Below, one piece after another: positions 1 to 13,290 of a DNA stretch of 64,000 nt. Positions within the stretch are counted from its first letter, which is position 1, and every line of letters starts with the position of its first letter. Location: positions 26,552,881 to 26,616,880 of the forward strand of contig JALJCS010000001.1 in NCBI GenBank assembly GCA_023055355.1, read 5' to 3'. The stretch comes from Agelaius tricolor. Its lineage: Eukaryota > Chordata > Aves > Passeriformes > Icteridae. The notes under the pieces are model-generated. The model made no database searches and was not told the DNA's origin. It saw nothing but the letters and a program-made list of their open reading frames with translations. Both the position numbers and the translations under genes were made by a program.

Positions 1-3000
1 AATATCCCATATTAATAGAGATGCTTCTCTAGGTAATTCTTTCTAAGAGTAAAGTGGGTATGCAGTACCGCTGGTGATATTTTGCTGGATGAGCAACTGG
101 AAATAAAACTTACTGTGTGTAATACAGAAAAATGACAACACTGTAGGTGCTTTCATGCTGTAGCCTAGTGACAATTTTGGTCAGGGTTAAATGGATTCTT
201 TAGTTTCCATTAAAACAACTGTAACTCTGAAATTTCAACAATTTTGACATACATTTATTTTCAAGAACTCTGAGTTTTCATACTCTGAATCAGGACTGAC
301 TGTTTAAAAACATCATCTTCACAAAATTTTTGAAAAATTATGTGCATAAGCTTTTTTAAAATAATGTAGGCTGTGCCTCTAGTTTAGGACAGTCAAATCA
401 ATATGATTGTCTTCAGATTCCTCAGCAATTAGCAGCAGGTGAAGGTTTTCTCTGCCTTTTCTTCTGAAAAGGTTTGTCTGCAGCAACAGGAATGAGAGAC
501 AGTAAAAGAGTAGCGAGAGGAGGTGGAAATACCAGGGATAATTCAATTTAATTTCAAGACACTTTGTATTGACCTCACTTAGGATATCAAATGCAGATAT
601 ATTGAATATATTTTAATGCAAATGATAGCACTATTTTAAGAAGATCACTTTCACCTGTAGTTCTGTAGGATTCTTCAGTCGCTATTTGCTTTAGAAAGTG
701 CTACTAGAGAACAAATGAAGCAAACCATCCTAAAATTTCCACAGAATTTGGGGCACATAAATGATAGTTCTGATTTTCCACTGCATAAATGCTGAGCAGT
801 TTGACTTGAACTAAGTGTAAAGATTTGTCTGTTAGGAATTTCAGTGTATTATGAAAATATGTTATTTCTTTACCTGGGTGTTGGCTGAAGATCTTATTAA
901 CAGAATATCTATTCCCTACAGTCTAGACTAAAATCCTGTGTCTTAAAAGATTTTTAAAGGCTTGAAGATTTTCTTTTTCTGTTGTTCTCCAGAACAGAAA
1001 TTTTCTCATTCAGCAAGAGCTGATGAATAATGTTCTCCTATGGCGTATTCCACAGACAATGTCCTTTTTCCAAAATTGCTGCTGCCTCCTATTGCTCTCA
1101 ATGGGATTGAAGCCACAGTTGCCCTCAGCAAAGATACACTTCTGCAAAATGACTAATGCTTCCCATTGTTTCCAATAAGAGTGGAACTGCTCTTAGATAG
1201 GATAATTGTTCCTGAAGCACAGGAAATAAAAAACTTTAGCCAGCAATGGTGACTACATCAGAAATGCATGATCAAGATGTTGTCTTGTAAAATGAGTTTC
1301 ATTTAATCTAAAATTTCAAATACTGTCCTGTAAGAATTGTGCAAAGTTGCAAGATTGGTAAAACTAAAATACTGTGGGAGGTGTAGCTAAGTCCAATGAT
1401 AAATTTATTTCTGACAGTTTCTTGGGTTTATAATTTTTATTTTTTTAATTTGTTTCCAGTATACAGTCATGTACTGTGTTTTGCTTTCATCATTATTTTA
1501 CCTTACCTTTTCCACTATCTTTAATATAATACTTTTTGAGGGAATTGTTGCTAAAAGATTAATAAAGAAAACAAATGTTCAGGACAGCACATTAGATGCC
1601 AATTTTAATTATTCAGAGAGATAAGAAACAAGTTATTATATTCTACTAATATATATTATACTCATTAAAGTTATCATCAAATAATCCTAACTGTAGCACA
1701 CTGACATAATTTGGATATTATAATTTAAACAAAGTACTATAAAAATTATATTATAAATAAAATGAACATAACCTGCATTTTGTTTATTAGTATATATTTA
1801 ATATATTAGATTGTGTTCTGAGTCAATAATATCTGTAGTTCAGGGATGGTTCTGTTACTGTTACTAAATCTTAGGAGTGTCATAAGTACTTGAAGTGGTT
1901 TTCCCTATTTTAGTGGCTTTTTCTTTCTCAACTTCTTTCAGGATTTAGTGTGTACCTGACGAACTATAAGAACAAAAAATAGAGTAATCATTCTTTAAAA
2001 TCATTAAGGAGTAGTTAATATCAATGTTTTTAAAGGGAGAAAGAGGAATACACTTCTTTGTATGTATTTATTACTGCTTTCAGATATCTGAAAATAGAGT
2101 GTTTGCTGCTGTTTGATCTCTTGACGTCAGACTGGTTCTTGCTGGAGGCAACAGTGCCACTAGAGCGTTTTGACCTTGTTTTCTTCTATTTTGTCCTTTT
2201 TCATGCCATTTGGTAATGTAAACAGGGAATACACATATTTTAAAATGACAATTGCAAAACTAAGGCCATGCATTATTTCTAAAGTGAAAAACTGAGGTTT
2301 TTTTCTTTTACTAGTGTATTTTGCTAGTGAAACTTGTGATTGACAGCTTCAAAGCATATATAGTAATCTCAAAGAACTATGACATATGATCATAAGAGAA
2401 GAAATGTAAGAGTTGTAAAAACAAGGAATAAATGTGGAATGCTTCTATTTCATGAGTGCAACTTAATGGACTTTAGTGAACTCTTACCTGGTTTTTAGTG
2501 GTGAAAGATCAGAATTATCTCCTGTCTGTTTAATTTCTTTGTTCACATTGGTAATTTTTGGTATTCTAATTACATAGAAGCATTAAGATCTCATAGCCAT
2601 ATCATAGCTCACCATCTCTAATTTGTGACTACTTGTATAATTGCAAAACAATATCCAGACAATTTAAAAATTAATTAATCAATAATATTTAAATCCTTGG
2701 GTTTATAGATTGGAAGGGAAACTGATGTCCCAGGCCAAAAAGTGTGTTGTCTTTGGGATGGTGTAACAATCAGACCAAAGAAGGAATGAGGGACCAAAGG
2801 GTAGAACATTGGTTTCTTTTCTAATAAAGGCTTTTTCAAAAGAGATTATAATATTTAATAATGACAGCATAACTAAATTTAGCATTTGTTCATGCAACAA
2901 AGAAAAAAGGAAAAATTAATTGGGTGCTAAACTTCAATGATGAGTTAATGCACACATAAAGAAAGGATAGCGTATTAGGAGGATCATGTCCCAAAATAGC

Positions 3001-3484
3001 ATTGTGTTCACAAGGTCCAAATTCTAAGTAGTTAAAAGGATAAGCTGAAGCCAAACAGTTTGTGGTTATTCATTTGAATTTGAATAGTTTGTAGACTGTT
3101 AAAACTCAGGTGATGAAGTTAGAGATCTAGCAACCTTTGGATTTCCATTTCCAGAGTAGTTCAGAAAACCTGTCTTAGATTTCTGCTCTGATGAGCCCCT
3201 TGTTTCTGCATGGATTATCTAGGAAGCCAAGGCTAAAACCATTTCCTGATATTGTTACTTAAGTAATGTGTCCAAGCATAGTGTTCAAAACCACTCTAGT
3301 ACCTGAGCATAGAGTAAGATATTACTGTGAGATGGAAAAGATACAGAGAAAGTGAGGCAGAGTCTACACAAAAGAATGAAATGAATGTCTGAAGACAATG
3401 TGGAAAGTTGTTCCATATTTATTCTGGAAATAGAAGATGTATTCACGCTTGGAATTGTGTGAAAACAATGGCATGTGACAAGAT

Positions 3485-3600
3485 TCACACAGAGAGGAAA
3501 ATAAGGAAGGTGTAAGGTGCAAGTGACTTGCTTACGGTCACATGGTAAGTGTGTAGCAGATTCAAGAATTACTCTAGGTTTTCTTCCATTTACAGGTTAT
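3485..3600 (-). mobile_element. MIR-type SINE relic
   Basis: The segment GCAAGTGACTTGCTTACGGTCACATGG (read in two parts) followed by GTAAGTGTGTAGCAGATTCAAGAATTACTCTAGG matches the antisense MIR core (GTGACTTGCCCAAGGTCACA...GTAAGTGGCAGAG..GGATT..AACCCAGG). It is an old element, present across amniotes. Confidence 0.75.
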
Positions 3601-4320
3601 ATTTGCTGTCCTGCATTGATTTCAGTGCAAATTTCTCAAAGACTTAGGATTTACTCTTGCTCTATTAAACTGACAGATTTCTGATGGATCTAGAGTTGTT
3701 GTGAACTGCTAAATAGGAGTCATGGAATATGGCTGTATGTTTTTTTGTAAAACAACAAGATTTGTCATACTCTATCAGAAAGAACATGTCACATTCAGTA
3801 GTGACTATTCCTCATGTTGCAGAAATGTAGAAATCTCTTCCAAATTCCTTCCAGTCATGCAGTACTTAATGTGAAGACTTTTTAAGAACCTGCAGAAGTC
3901 AGTGCATTGTCTGATGCAGGATACAGAATAATCTTATTTAACATGCATAATTTTGATCTGTCGATCAGAAGATCCGTTTGTCTGAACTGGGTTAGATTTT
4001 TAATATATTTTTTATCAGCATTTTCTGGTGTTTAAAGTTTCAAAACTGAGCTGCAGTGTTGGATATAGTGCAGTAAATTCACATGTTGTTTCACTGGAAA
4101 CAGTGCTGTCCTGTGTGGAGAGATGACGATCTTTTTACTATTTTATGACACTATATCTTGCTGCATTTTGATTTTTCCAGGTCTTTTCAGATAATTCTAT
4201 GTAGTATTTAATTTCTTCTCCAGTTGCATTCCTTTCTAAAGTTACTAATTGTTAGTTCGGTTTGAGCTTTTTTAGGCAACTCATAATACTGGAATAATGT
4301 GAACTATACTTTGGGATGTT

Positions 4321-4372
4321 GAAAAGGAAGGAAGGCAGGTAGGAAGGAAGTCAGGAAGGAAGGAAACATTTT
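4321..4372. repeat. GGAA-rich microsatellite
   Basis: An imperfect tandem array of GGAA/GGCA tetramers is visible on the + strand. Confidence 0.9.
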
Positions 4373-7300
4373 CTGTTGCCTGCTAAAATGCTTTCTCATT
4401 ATTTTAGCCATTATTTGTATTTTGCTTGTTGAGTCATTTTTATTGCCTTCAGTTTAGATGAGTGGAATAAAGCAAAATTATTTTTCTAGTCCTTGCCATG
4501 GTATAGATCAGAATGAAAGGTGGGTGACTCACCTAATTTGCACAGTGACACAAGATTAAGAACAGGTTGCTTTAGTATAACAACGCTTCTTTATTTTTAA
4601 CTTTGTGTTACCATAAGGAACTCTTACATATGCCATAGTAAAGTGTTGCCTTTCCTTTTATACATGGGTATGTGTGTGTGAACGTAGTATAAAACCCTGA
4701 CTCATACTGATTTGAATTTTCATAAGACTAATATTAATGATACATCTCTTTTATTTAGGTAATACAGAACTCAGAAACAGAATGAATTTAAGCCAACTAA
4801 TACACTTTAGACTATATTGTATTGTCATAATGTGTCCCTAAATTTAATATTGACTTCATTATTTTAACTTATTTTTTAAAAAATGTTTTTACAGTACTAA
4901 TTTAAGCAAACATGCAAGTAATAAGAAAAAATGGAAATATGTGATCAAGGTGCATGGCCAGATCAATAACAATTTGTTGGAATATTAGGGAAACTGTTCA
5001 GTGGTGTACATTCCATTAGTGCTTATTTGCAATCACATGTCACGGCCCGTACGGTTTCCTGGATGTTGTATTGGAATTGTTCATTACATAAACATAGAAA
5101 AAGTTATATATCTCAATAATTCATTTTTCTGTCACCAATTCATTTTTTGTCATTAATAGTATTGTATTGCATCATTGATATTTAGGCTTACATCATATGA
5201 TATTTTAAAATTTTTTTTTTTACTAAACAACTTGTAAGACTAATCCTTGAGGGCTTTGGAGAGAACCACTCATTTTGTCTTCTAGAAACCAGTTTTGTTG
5301 AGTCAAGACATTGTTTTTGTGCTTCCCAAGACTGGCAGTCTGTTGCAGTAACTCTATGTTCCAAGTGATAGTAAGACCTCTGAAAATATTTTTGGATTCT
5401 ATGAGTTACCCAGAATTTGTAGTTTGAAAATATTCTCCTCAAGAGGGGACTGTTCTGCAAAAAATCACACTCAAGACCCTGTGTTTCGAGAATGCCACTA
5501 CATAAATTATATTTTTGGACTGCTACTAACACCAAGTGCACAAATCCATAATCCTTAATTAATGTACTTTGTCAAGAGCACTTCTTGATGCCATGACCTC
5601 TCAAGTTTGTTTTACACTTTTTCTCCCATACTACATATAAATAGATACTTTTACACTGTAAGAATTTCCCCAGTGATGTGATAAATTATATAAGTTTTGT
5701 GTAGTTAGAGCTGTCCACACTATTTTTACTATATCAGTTTGTTGAATTTTTGTTTTGCCAAGTCCTCACCTATTAGAAATTCTGGAAAAAATATGAAGAA
5801 AATATGCTAAGAAAATTCCAGGGAATTTTCTTGTTTTGGCTGATTGCAATGAACTGAGTCACATTTGTGATTATATCAAGTTTCATGTGCATTTTTCAAA
5901 AGTACAGTGTAATCTATTTCTACTGTCATTATTATCTTTACAACTGGTGTCAGTAAAAGTGAGGCAAAAATGATGTATTAAGAAGTTAAAAGTCTGCTTA
6001 ATGTGTTGTACTACCTGTATGAAGGATAGAAAATAATGATGTTACAATACATTATGTTCAGGTTGAGTAATGATACTTCATTATTTTAGTGTGAGGAAAT
6101 AAATATTCTGGGTCTAGCTTCTTTTGAACTTGGAGAAAATTCAGGTTTGTATGTAGATTTAAGTTTACAGCCAGGCTTTCCTCATTAAGGCAATCATTAA
6201 TTTGATAATCAAACTAGAGTAGAAAGCTGTTTTTTTATTGTTGCTTACACTGAGACTTTTCTTTCATGATAAAAATGACATATGTAAAGTGAAGTCTAAG
6301 GAATTTACATGCACAATAACTTACAAATATTCAGTTTTGCTCATGCATATTTTAGAAGCTATTTTGTATCTTAGAATCTAATAGCTGCACATTGAAGTTC
6401 TTTGAAAAAATATAGTTTGAGTACTAGTGAAATCATTCACTTTGCAATGGAAAGGACCAAAAAGGGTCCCAAGAATGCTTACACTTGACAAATTGTCTTT
6501 ATTTTTGTGTGAACTATGAGGTTCTGTTTCAATAAATGAAATGTTCTTGTCACTTAAAAATAAGGCTTAGTTTCTACTTTAAAAGTCAGTACATAGATGA
6601 GGATATTGGCCATTGTGCAGTAAAATATGATTTGCAAGCAATGCAACAGTGTTGTCTTAACTACAGTCCAATCTTCGTAAATTCTTAGGCAAATCTGCTT
6701 AAAGTTAATAGCAAATGCTTCCTGTAATCTTTAAAATTGTTCTGTAGTCCCTGAGTGACTGCTGAAATGATAGTTGACTTTGAGAAGTTTTAGCAAAATG
6801 TTTTCTCTTAATGACTATATTCATACACAGCTAGTCAGACCTTTTATGGCAGCCATCCAGTTTAATCAATTATGCTTCCATGTTAATATTTTTGTGTAAG
6901 AATCCAAATTATATTTCACACTTGGAAGCATTTTGCTTGTAATTTAAAATATATTTGCAGAGCTCTTAATTTTACATTTGTACGTGATGACTCTTGAGAA
7001 CTGGATATTCAAATCCAACTTTTATTTAGTTGCTTTTGGGTCTTCTGGTAGTGGTGATTGAAAAAATTGAGCTTAGAGTAGTTATTAGGAATCCAAGGGG
7101 TCAGCTCATGGCAAAGCTGGCCTTCTCTGCACAGCAGATACAACTTTACAATCCACAGATATGCCAAAAATGCAAGAACTGTGTGTTATTTAGAGTGCTA
7201 AAGGAAGGGGCCATGCTAGATTTTCCAAGAGGAATGAGGAACTCTTTCAAACCCAGCTGTCTGAAAGACTCCAAAATATCCAATACACAGAGGGAATTTT

Positions 7301-7935
7301 CTCCTAGGCTCTAGTACTCTGTGTGCTCTGACATACACATTGCCAGGACTTTAGAAACAGGCTGTTGTCAGGTCGGGTATCCAGAGAGCAACACTAGTAT
7401 TTCCATGGGTTTCAACTCTCTCACATTCCTAATCCATCAGATTTGAAGATATAATCAGGAATTGCAATCTAATCTCCTTCTTATGTCATTGTATTCTTCT
7501 TTTCTCTTCTTTTCTGCATTTTAAGCCAGGCAGGACCAGCTTTGTGAGTGATCAGTTGATACTGAAGACATGACCCATAAGCACCCATATCTATCCATTT
7601 CCTTTCTCCTCTAAAACCTTGCCCTTTGCTCTCCCTTTCCTCTTCTCTCTCCCACTTTAGTTCAAGGGATATTGTTGGCCAGAATGATGCTGAGCCATTG
7701 AGATGCATGATGGGGCTTTCCTGGGCTGTGCTCCTCATCACCTGCACAGAATCCAGTGCTCTGTGAGGAAGTCAGGGGTCAGAAGCCAAAGCAGATCTCT
7801 GCTAGTCAGCTCGTGCAGCAGCAGAATGGATGCTTAGCTCCGACTTCACTTACGGATGCCTGCACCCTGGACACATGCACTTTCCCATCCGTAATTTTTC
7901 CAAATGCTAAACCATCCGGGAAGCTATCCAGAAAC

Positions 7936-7958
7936 TCTGCTGCATTTAGTGCAGCAGA
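7936..7958. repeat. Short hairpin, 9-bp stem
   Basis: TCTGCTGCA (7936-7944) pairs with TGCAGCAGA (7950-7958) around a 5-nt loop TTTAG. Confidence 0.88.
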
Positions 7959-10159
7959 CCTAGAATTGTTCATTTGGAAGGTTTTCAGACCTGTCTGCTG
8001 GCATCTGTCACCATGTGTACAGTACTGCCTGGGGTCAGCTTGACGGAGAGTGTGCACCTCTGCACTGCCACACAGGGAAGAGGCGCTGGTTGCTTACCAG
8101 CAACTCTCCAGGTACAATTTGAAATCCTTCCTGGTCTGCCGGGTTTGGTTGCAGTTCTGTGGCTGAGAGCAGCCTAGCAGATAGGAAATGTGCTATCTTA
8201 CATATCCTTCAACTGAACAGGAGGTTATGTGGGGCTTGAATATGCTGTCTGTAGATGTGGAGGGGGAAACTACCTCTAGCCTGGAGCAGCTCTCCATGAG
8301 GATATATGTAGAGACAACTCATTTTGAAAAGGCCTGGTTGCTGGAAACATTTCTCCTTTTTTGCTGTTTTAAGGATTAAGGAACTTTTAATTGCCAAAAG
8401 CCTTCTAGAGTTAATTGCTAAGTAATTATTTTTTTTTAACAAATAGCCTGATGTGTAGCAGAAATAAGCATGATACAGAAGTCCATTTCTTTTAGTATTT
8501 CTTCCGGTTCCATGGGAGCCCTGGTGGGGGGAATATTTACTGTACAGATCTTTTGATACAAATTTTGTGGTGGGGTACGTTTTTATTGAGGACAGTCAAG
8601 GAGCGTAGCTACATCTCCCCTTGTTTCATAAGCATGAATGGGAGATGCAAGCATGCTACTGCAAAGGCAGGCATCACATTCTGCAATTGTAATGCTGGCT
8701 GTACTGAAGCAAGGACAGAAGACCCACGTGTTTTGGAAATTGTACAGTAAAACCTGGTCTTGATAGAGTGCTATTCTACTCTCTGTTGCATTTAATTCAT
8801 TTATGGCTAGAGAAGATACATACTATTCTTAAATCTAAATTGTCTGTTCTCTCCTTTATCACTGACTCCTTGGAAGTCAGTAAAGTTATGCAAAGGTTAA
8901 ATCAGGGTGAGATTACAATTGGAATTTCCACACTGCAAAATTATATATACAAAATTAATACTAGGTTATGAAAAAAAACCTGAGTCAAAACCAATATTGA
9001 ACCTTATAACATGCTTGAGTTGTAAGTGGTTATTATGTGTACATACATATATATGAACTGGTAGGGACTAGGAAAGCACTCAGCATCGCTTTACTTTGTT
9101 TTGTGGTTTGTGCAGATTAACAAGATAGTCAACATCAGTTTTAGTTATGGTGACTTGTCTATGGTGTTATGATATGAGCATCTGTCTAATGCAGCAGACA
9201 TTACCTGCAATTCTCTTAAAATGATGCAGTACCTGTCATAAAAACTGAGGTTGTTTGCTTCTTAAAGGAACAGCACAATAGCACTTGGCAGTACACTCTA
9301 GTTTACTAGCTAATAGGTCAGACAGGCTAAGATGGCTCTTCTGTCCAAACAGAAGGGTTGAATATGCTGCTTCTCTCTTATTTCTGAAGTGTGTAATCTA
9401 CTTCCACAGACCATCTGCTTGGTTGCTGTAATATTTCTCCTCTTTATCCTGCCTAACAAAATTAAGGTGTACAACAATACCCAGGGGATGATTTAAATTA
9501 TGCCTTTAAACCACATTTGTGTATTTTTCCTATTTTCCTGTTCCGTCATTTTGGCAATAGACACACAGATAAGTTTGTTTCTTATTTAATCTTTCTTTTC
9601 TAAATAAAGAAAAGTTTTGTTGCCCTAAGAAACAGTATTGCAGCAATGTTAATGTGTTCTCTCACACATATGTTCCCAAAATTTGTAGCCAGTAATAGCA
9701 TTTTATTGGATTGGTTTGTTTCAACAGTGAACGCTGAATTTTTTGAAAGAAATCTGATATTGCAATGTGACATTGCTGCTTTGCTGTGACTAAATACTTG
9801 CTTTAGTCTTGTTTTAAATGGAAGTATCACAGCATTATGCAGAGGCTACCATAATGTGTTGCCCCTCTTCTGGATAGGATAGGTTGAAAATCCTATAGTA
9901 TAGAGGTCATTTCAGTGAAAAAGCTAGTTTATTCTATGGTATTTATTTAATAAAGAAGAAAAAAAAGAGAAAACCCAAGCTGAACCTTTAGAATTGTTAC
10001 TAAGTAAGAAGAATGCATTTATACAGACAAATTGGCGTGGGTTCCCAGAATGCACATCTCAGAAGATTGCTAGAAAAAGAATGGTGTAAAAATATTCCAT
10101 CATTGGTTGAAATTTAAGTCAGATGGCAAATCTGTAAATAGACATTCAATGTTCATTCA

Positions 10160-10452
10160 GGTGCTGTGACTCAGAGGTGAAGTGAACGGACCCGGCACTG
10201 CCGCGGTCAGAGCTGTAACACTTTGGAGCCACTCTTGTGGAAAGAGAAGCCGGAGAGGACAGGAGGTGAGCAGTGATTGCATTGGTCATGTCAGGCTGGT
10301 CCTGGGCATTCTGGTACTGGCAGGCCTGTCAGAGCAATGACTGCCCCCGAGGAGGTTTCAATTCCGCTGGATGCTTTGGAAGTTACTTTGGAGGTATAGT
10401 TGTTGAAAGAGAAGCAGGTAGTAATAATTCTGCAAACCATGGCTGCGTATAA
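10160..10452 (+). other. CpG-bearing exon-like patch with a 54-codon open frame
   Basis: A short GC-rich island stands out in AT-rich intron, with about nine CpGs in 300 bp. It is preceded by an acceptor-like TTCATTCAG (ends 10160) and contains donor-like AGGAG|GTGAGC near 10265. Downstream, an ATG at 10288 opens a 54-codon frame ending TAA at 10452; it is rich in Trp, Cys and Gly (starts MSGWSWAFWYWQACQS) and matches no family I know. It could be a noncoding-RNA exon, an alternative first exon or a decayed insertion. No function is proposed. Confidence 0.3.
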
Positions 10453-10494
10453 AGATTCTTGGATGGAAGAAAAATACGTGCATGCATGGTGGGT

Positions 10495-10548
10495 TTATAT
10501 ATATATATATGTATAAAATATAAATTTTTATATACATATATATATATG
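10495..10548. repeat. AT-dinucleotide microsatellite
   Basis: Runs of TATATA are interrupted by GTATAAAATATAAATTTT. The array is self-complementary in part. Confidence 0.9.
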
Positions 10549-13029
10549 TTTAAAATCCCAGCTTCTCACATATGCTACTAGGTGATAAGTAGAAAGCATT
10601 TGAAAAACGATTATCCCAGTGACGTGTTTTCATTGCTAACCAGTTTACTCGAGTCAGCACAGCCTTGACTCTATCAAAGCTGCTACCTTTGTTTTGTTTA
10701 CTTTGTTATTCTTGTTTGGAAAGCAGGGAAGTAGTGTGCAATTAGCTACAGAGTTTCTCATGGAGGATAACAAGAGTGTCAGTGGAAGTCTACATGTCTC
10801 AGTTATTAGCTTTCTCATCTTACTAAAAGCTCCCATGTTCTTCAAAATTTTCTTAGTTTCTTTGTATGCAAAAGCAATAAACTGAAAGAGGAATACAATT
10901 ACTGGGGTTTTAAAAACAAATTTAGATGGTTTCTGAGAAGTTCAAATGGGCACAGCTAAATGGGAAATTACACGACTCTCTAGACAATGGAGAATATTTT
11001 GCTTGTGTCTTGTCTCTCTCATTCAGAGTTTTCAAATACTGGAATAATAATTATTGTTGTTTAGGGTACAAATCACAGTAATCTCAATTGAATATTTACA
11101 AATATCCATTTGGTCCAAATGTTCTCACAGTGACATTAATGTATAATGTCACTGAAAACAGGATACCTTCTGCTTTTCTGTAACTGTTTAGACTTCATTG
11201 TCCAATTAAGTCTCAAACTGAAGCAAAAAAAGAAAAGGTAAGACATATGTCATACCTCTTGCAATCCTTCTTGGTGTGTGAATCTCTATTTTCTTTTTAG
11301 GGAAAATAATAAAAGAAGGATGATTCTATTCAAATTTTTTTTTGCAACTCTTTTGGGTCAAATCTGCTGGCCTGTGCACTTCAGATTTAACTTCACCATG
11401 AATCTGTCTTCCTTACCAAATGGATTGTAATTTTCTGAACCAACCTTTCCACTTGAGGCTAATCCTTTTAGGAAGAGGTAATTTTCCTGTTTATCTTAAT
11501 TGACATGTTCCCTAAATTTCAATCTCCACATTAACTTGACCTTAATTATGTGGCCTCATTGATAAAATGAAGGTTACCCAGGCAAGTTCCATGCATGCTT
11601 AATATTTTTTATTGTGTTTGTAACAATTAAAAATCTGAACCCTCTTCCTAATCTTTTTATTCAATCATTTCCAAAAATATGCATAAAGAATTTTTATGGT
11701 GCTTTTTGGTCTTTTTTAGGTTCTTAAAAAAATGTATTATATCTGAGATATGTACTTTGATGTAAACCTGTGTATTTCCATGTTTCTCTTTTCATAAGAA
11801 AAGTATGCTTTGATTTTGTAAATGTCATCATTTAGTCTTTATAGGTTTCTACTGCTTGATGTTTCATTTTTTTAAAATTAATTTTCCTTCAGTCAGACAT
11901 GCATTACATACAGTAATAGATTATTACAAGTTGAAAGTCTTCTAGTATTGTCAGACTGGGTTAGTCTTAAAATTTGAACCATTGATTCATAACTTTTAAT
12001 CACTATTTATCTGACTTAAACTTGATTAAATACTTGTAATTTGAGCTATAGTTGCTACTGACTTTAACTTAGAGTAAGCAGTAAATGCCTAAAATTCATG
12101 CATCAGAAATTCATTCTCACAGTCACAGAAGGCTGGGCAGACTTGCAAGTAGGAGAGGACTTCATGCTCCAGGTGTTTTTGTCCTGTACAATTGAGTTGT
12201 TAGAAAGAGACTACAGTACTTTGGGAAAATCTAGCTCTGCTGTTATTATCAGTAACATTCACAGCTGATTTGTAGTAAAATGCAAGACGCTCTGGTCTCT
12301 GAATAAATACCTTTCTGACTCCACAGGATGATAATTGCTCTGCCAGCACTTTTTTTGGCACCTACTTATCTCAGCTGAAATGATTGATAAAAATATTTTT
12401 GTACTGACGTTGAACACTTCTAAATTATATAATGATTTTTGTATTATTTCACATTTACTCCGAAGAAAGTTCATGCAAAATTGAGTTTCACTGCTGTCAG
12501 TATCTTTATTAATCAGAATAGAAGTATGGTGTGTTTCCCACCTTTTTGCACAAGATCAATTTTTACAGCAAGACTTCCTCTTTCTTTTCTTGGAGCGACA
12601 TGGAGAGTTATGTACGAGGATATCAAGTCACTGACTTCAAACAGAAGACAAATTCACTAAAGTGAAAATGATTGTGATAGTTCTCTAATTTCCCCCACAG
12701 TGTATGTAAAACTGACTTTTAAAGTGTTTAGTGGATAATGGATCATGTAAGGTCAGTACTAGCCATAGCTGTTATGGCTATTATTTTCTCCTTTCATGGG
12801 AGGGTGCTCAGCAAAATGAGATTGTCACGCTCTTTTTTTTTTGAGAGGACAGCGACAGACAGTTAAAAGCCTCTTCATGTAAGGATGTTATTTCATAAAG
12901 ACACCAGCACTGGATTATCCCCTTCACTTTAAACTTCTGCCAGCTTGTACAAAGAGATAAAACAAAATAGCCCCAATCCCAGGGGTGGAGAAGTGCTGGC
13001 CGGATCTGCCCATGTCCACAGCTTTCATT

Positions 13030-13290
13030 TTGATTAGTCACATGTGAGGAAAATTCACTTAGGCTGAGAGGTAAATTTAATACCAGTTATGCCCATGCTG
13101 TTCATATCACAACCATTTTCACATGATGCCACTTAATTCCCTAAGAAGCAGAAAGGTAAATCGGTGGCTGGCCAGCTAAGGTGTCATAATGCATTAGGAC
13201 CAGGGCTCGCTGCAGGGGATAATGGTTCTGATTGCTGTTGACTCATGTCTCCACCAACTGCCTCATGTAAAATAAGTGACATTTAAAAGG
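13030..13290. promoter_or_regulatory. Candidate conserved noncoding element
   Basis: About 260 bp of non-repetitive sequence with balanced composition, including GGTAAATCGGTGGCTGGCC and TAATGCATTAGGACCAGGG, lies within AT-rich intron. It has no open frame of note. The assignment is by texture only. Confidence 0.35.

Noticed and set aside
3420..3465. LEIEDVF-like peptide that might be the missing upstream CAMKMT exon
   Set aside because: The rest of the conserved exon sequence and a donor in the right phase are absent; the similarity is a few residues only.
7030..7314. 94-codon + frame starting MLLGLLVVVIEKIELR
   Set aside because: Its hydrophobic start looks like a signal peptide, but there is no family match and no exon structure; judged a chance frame.
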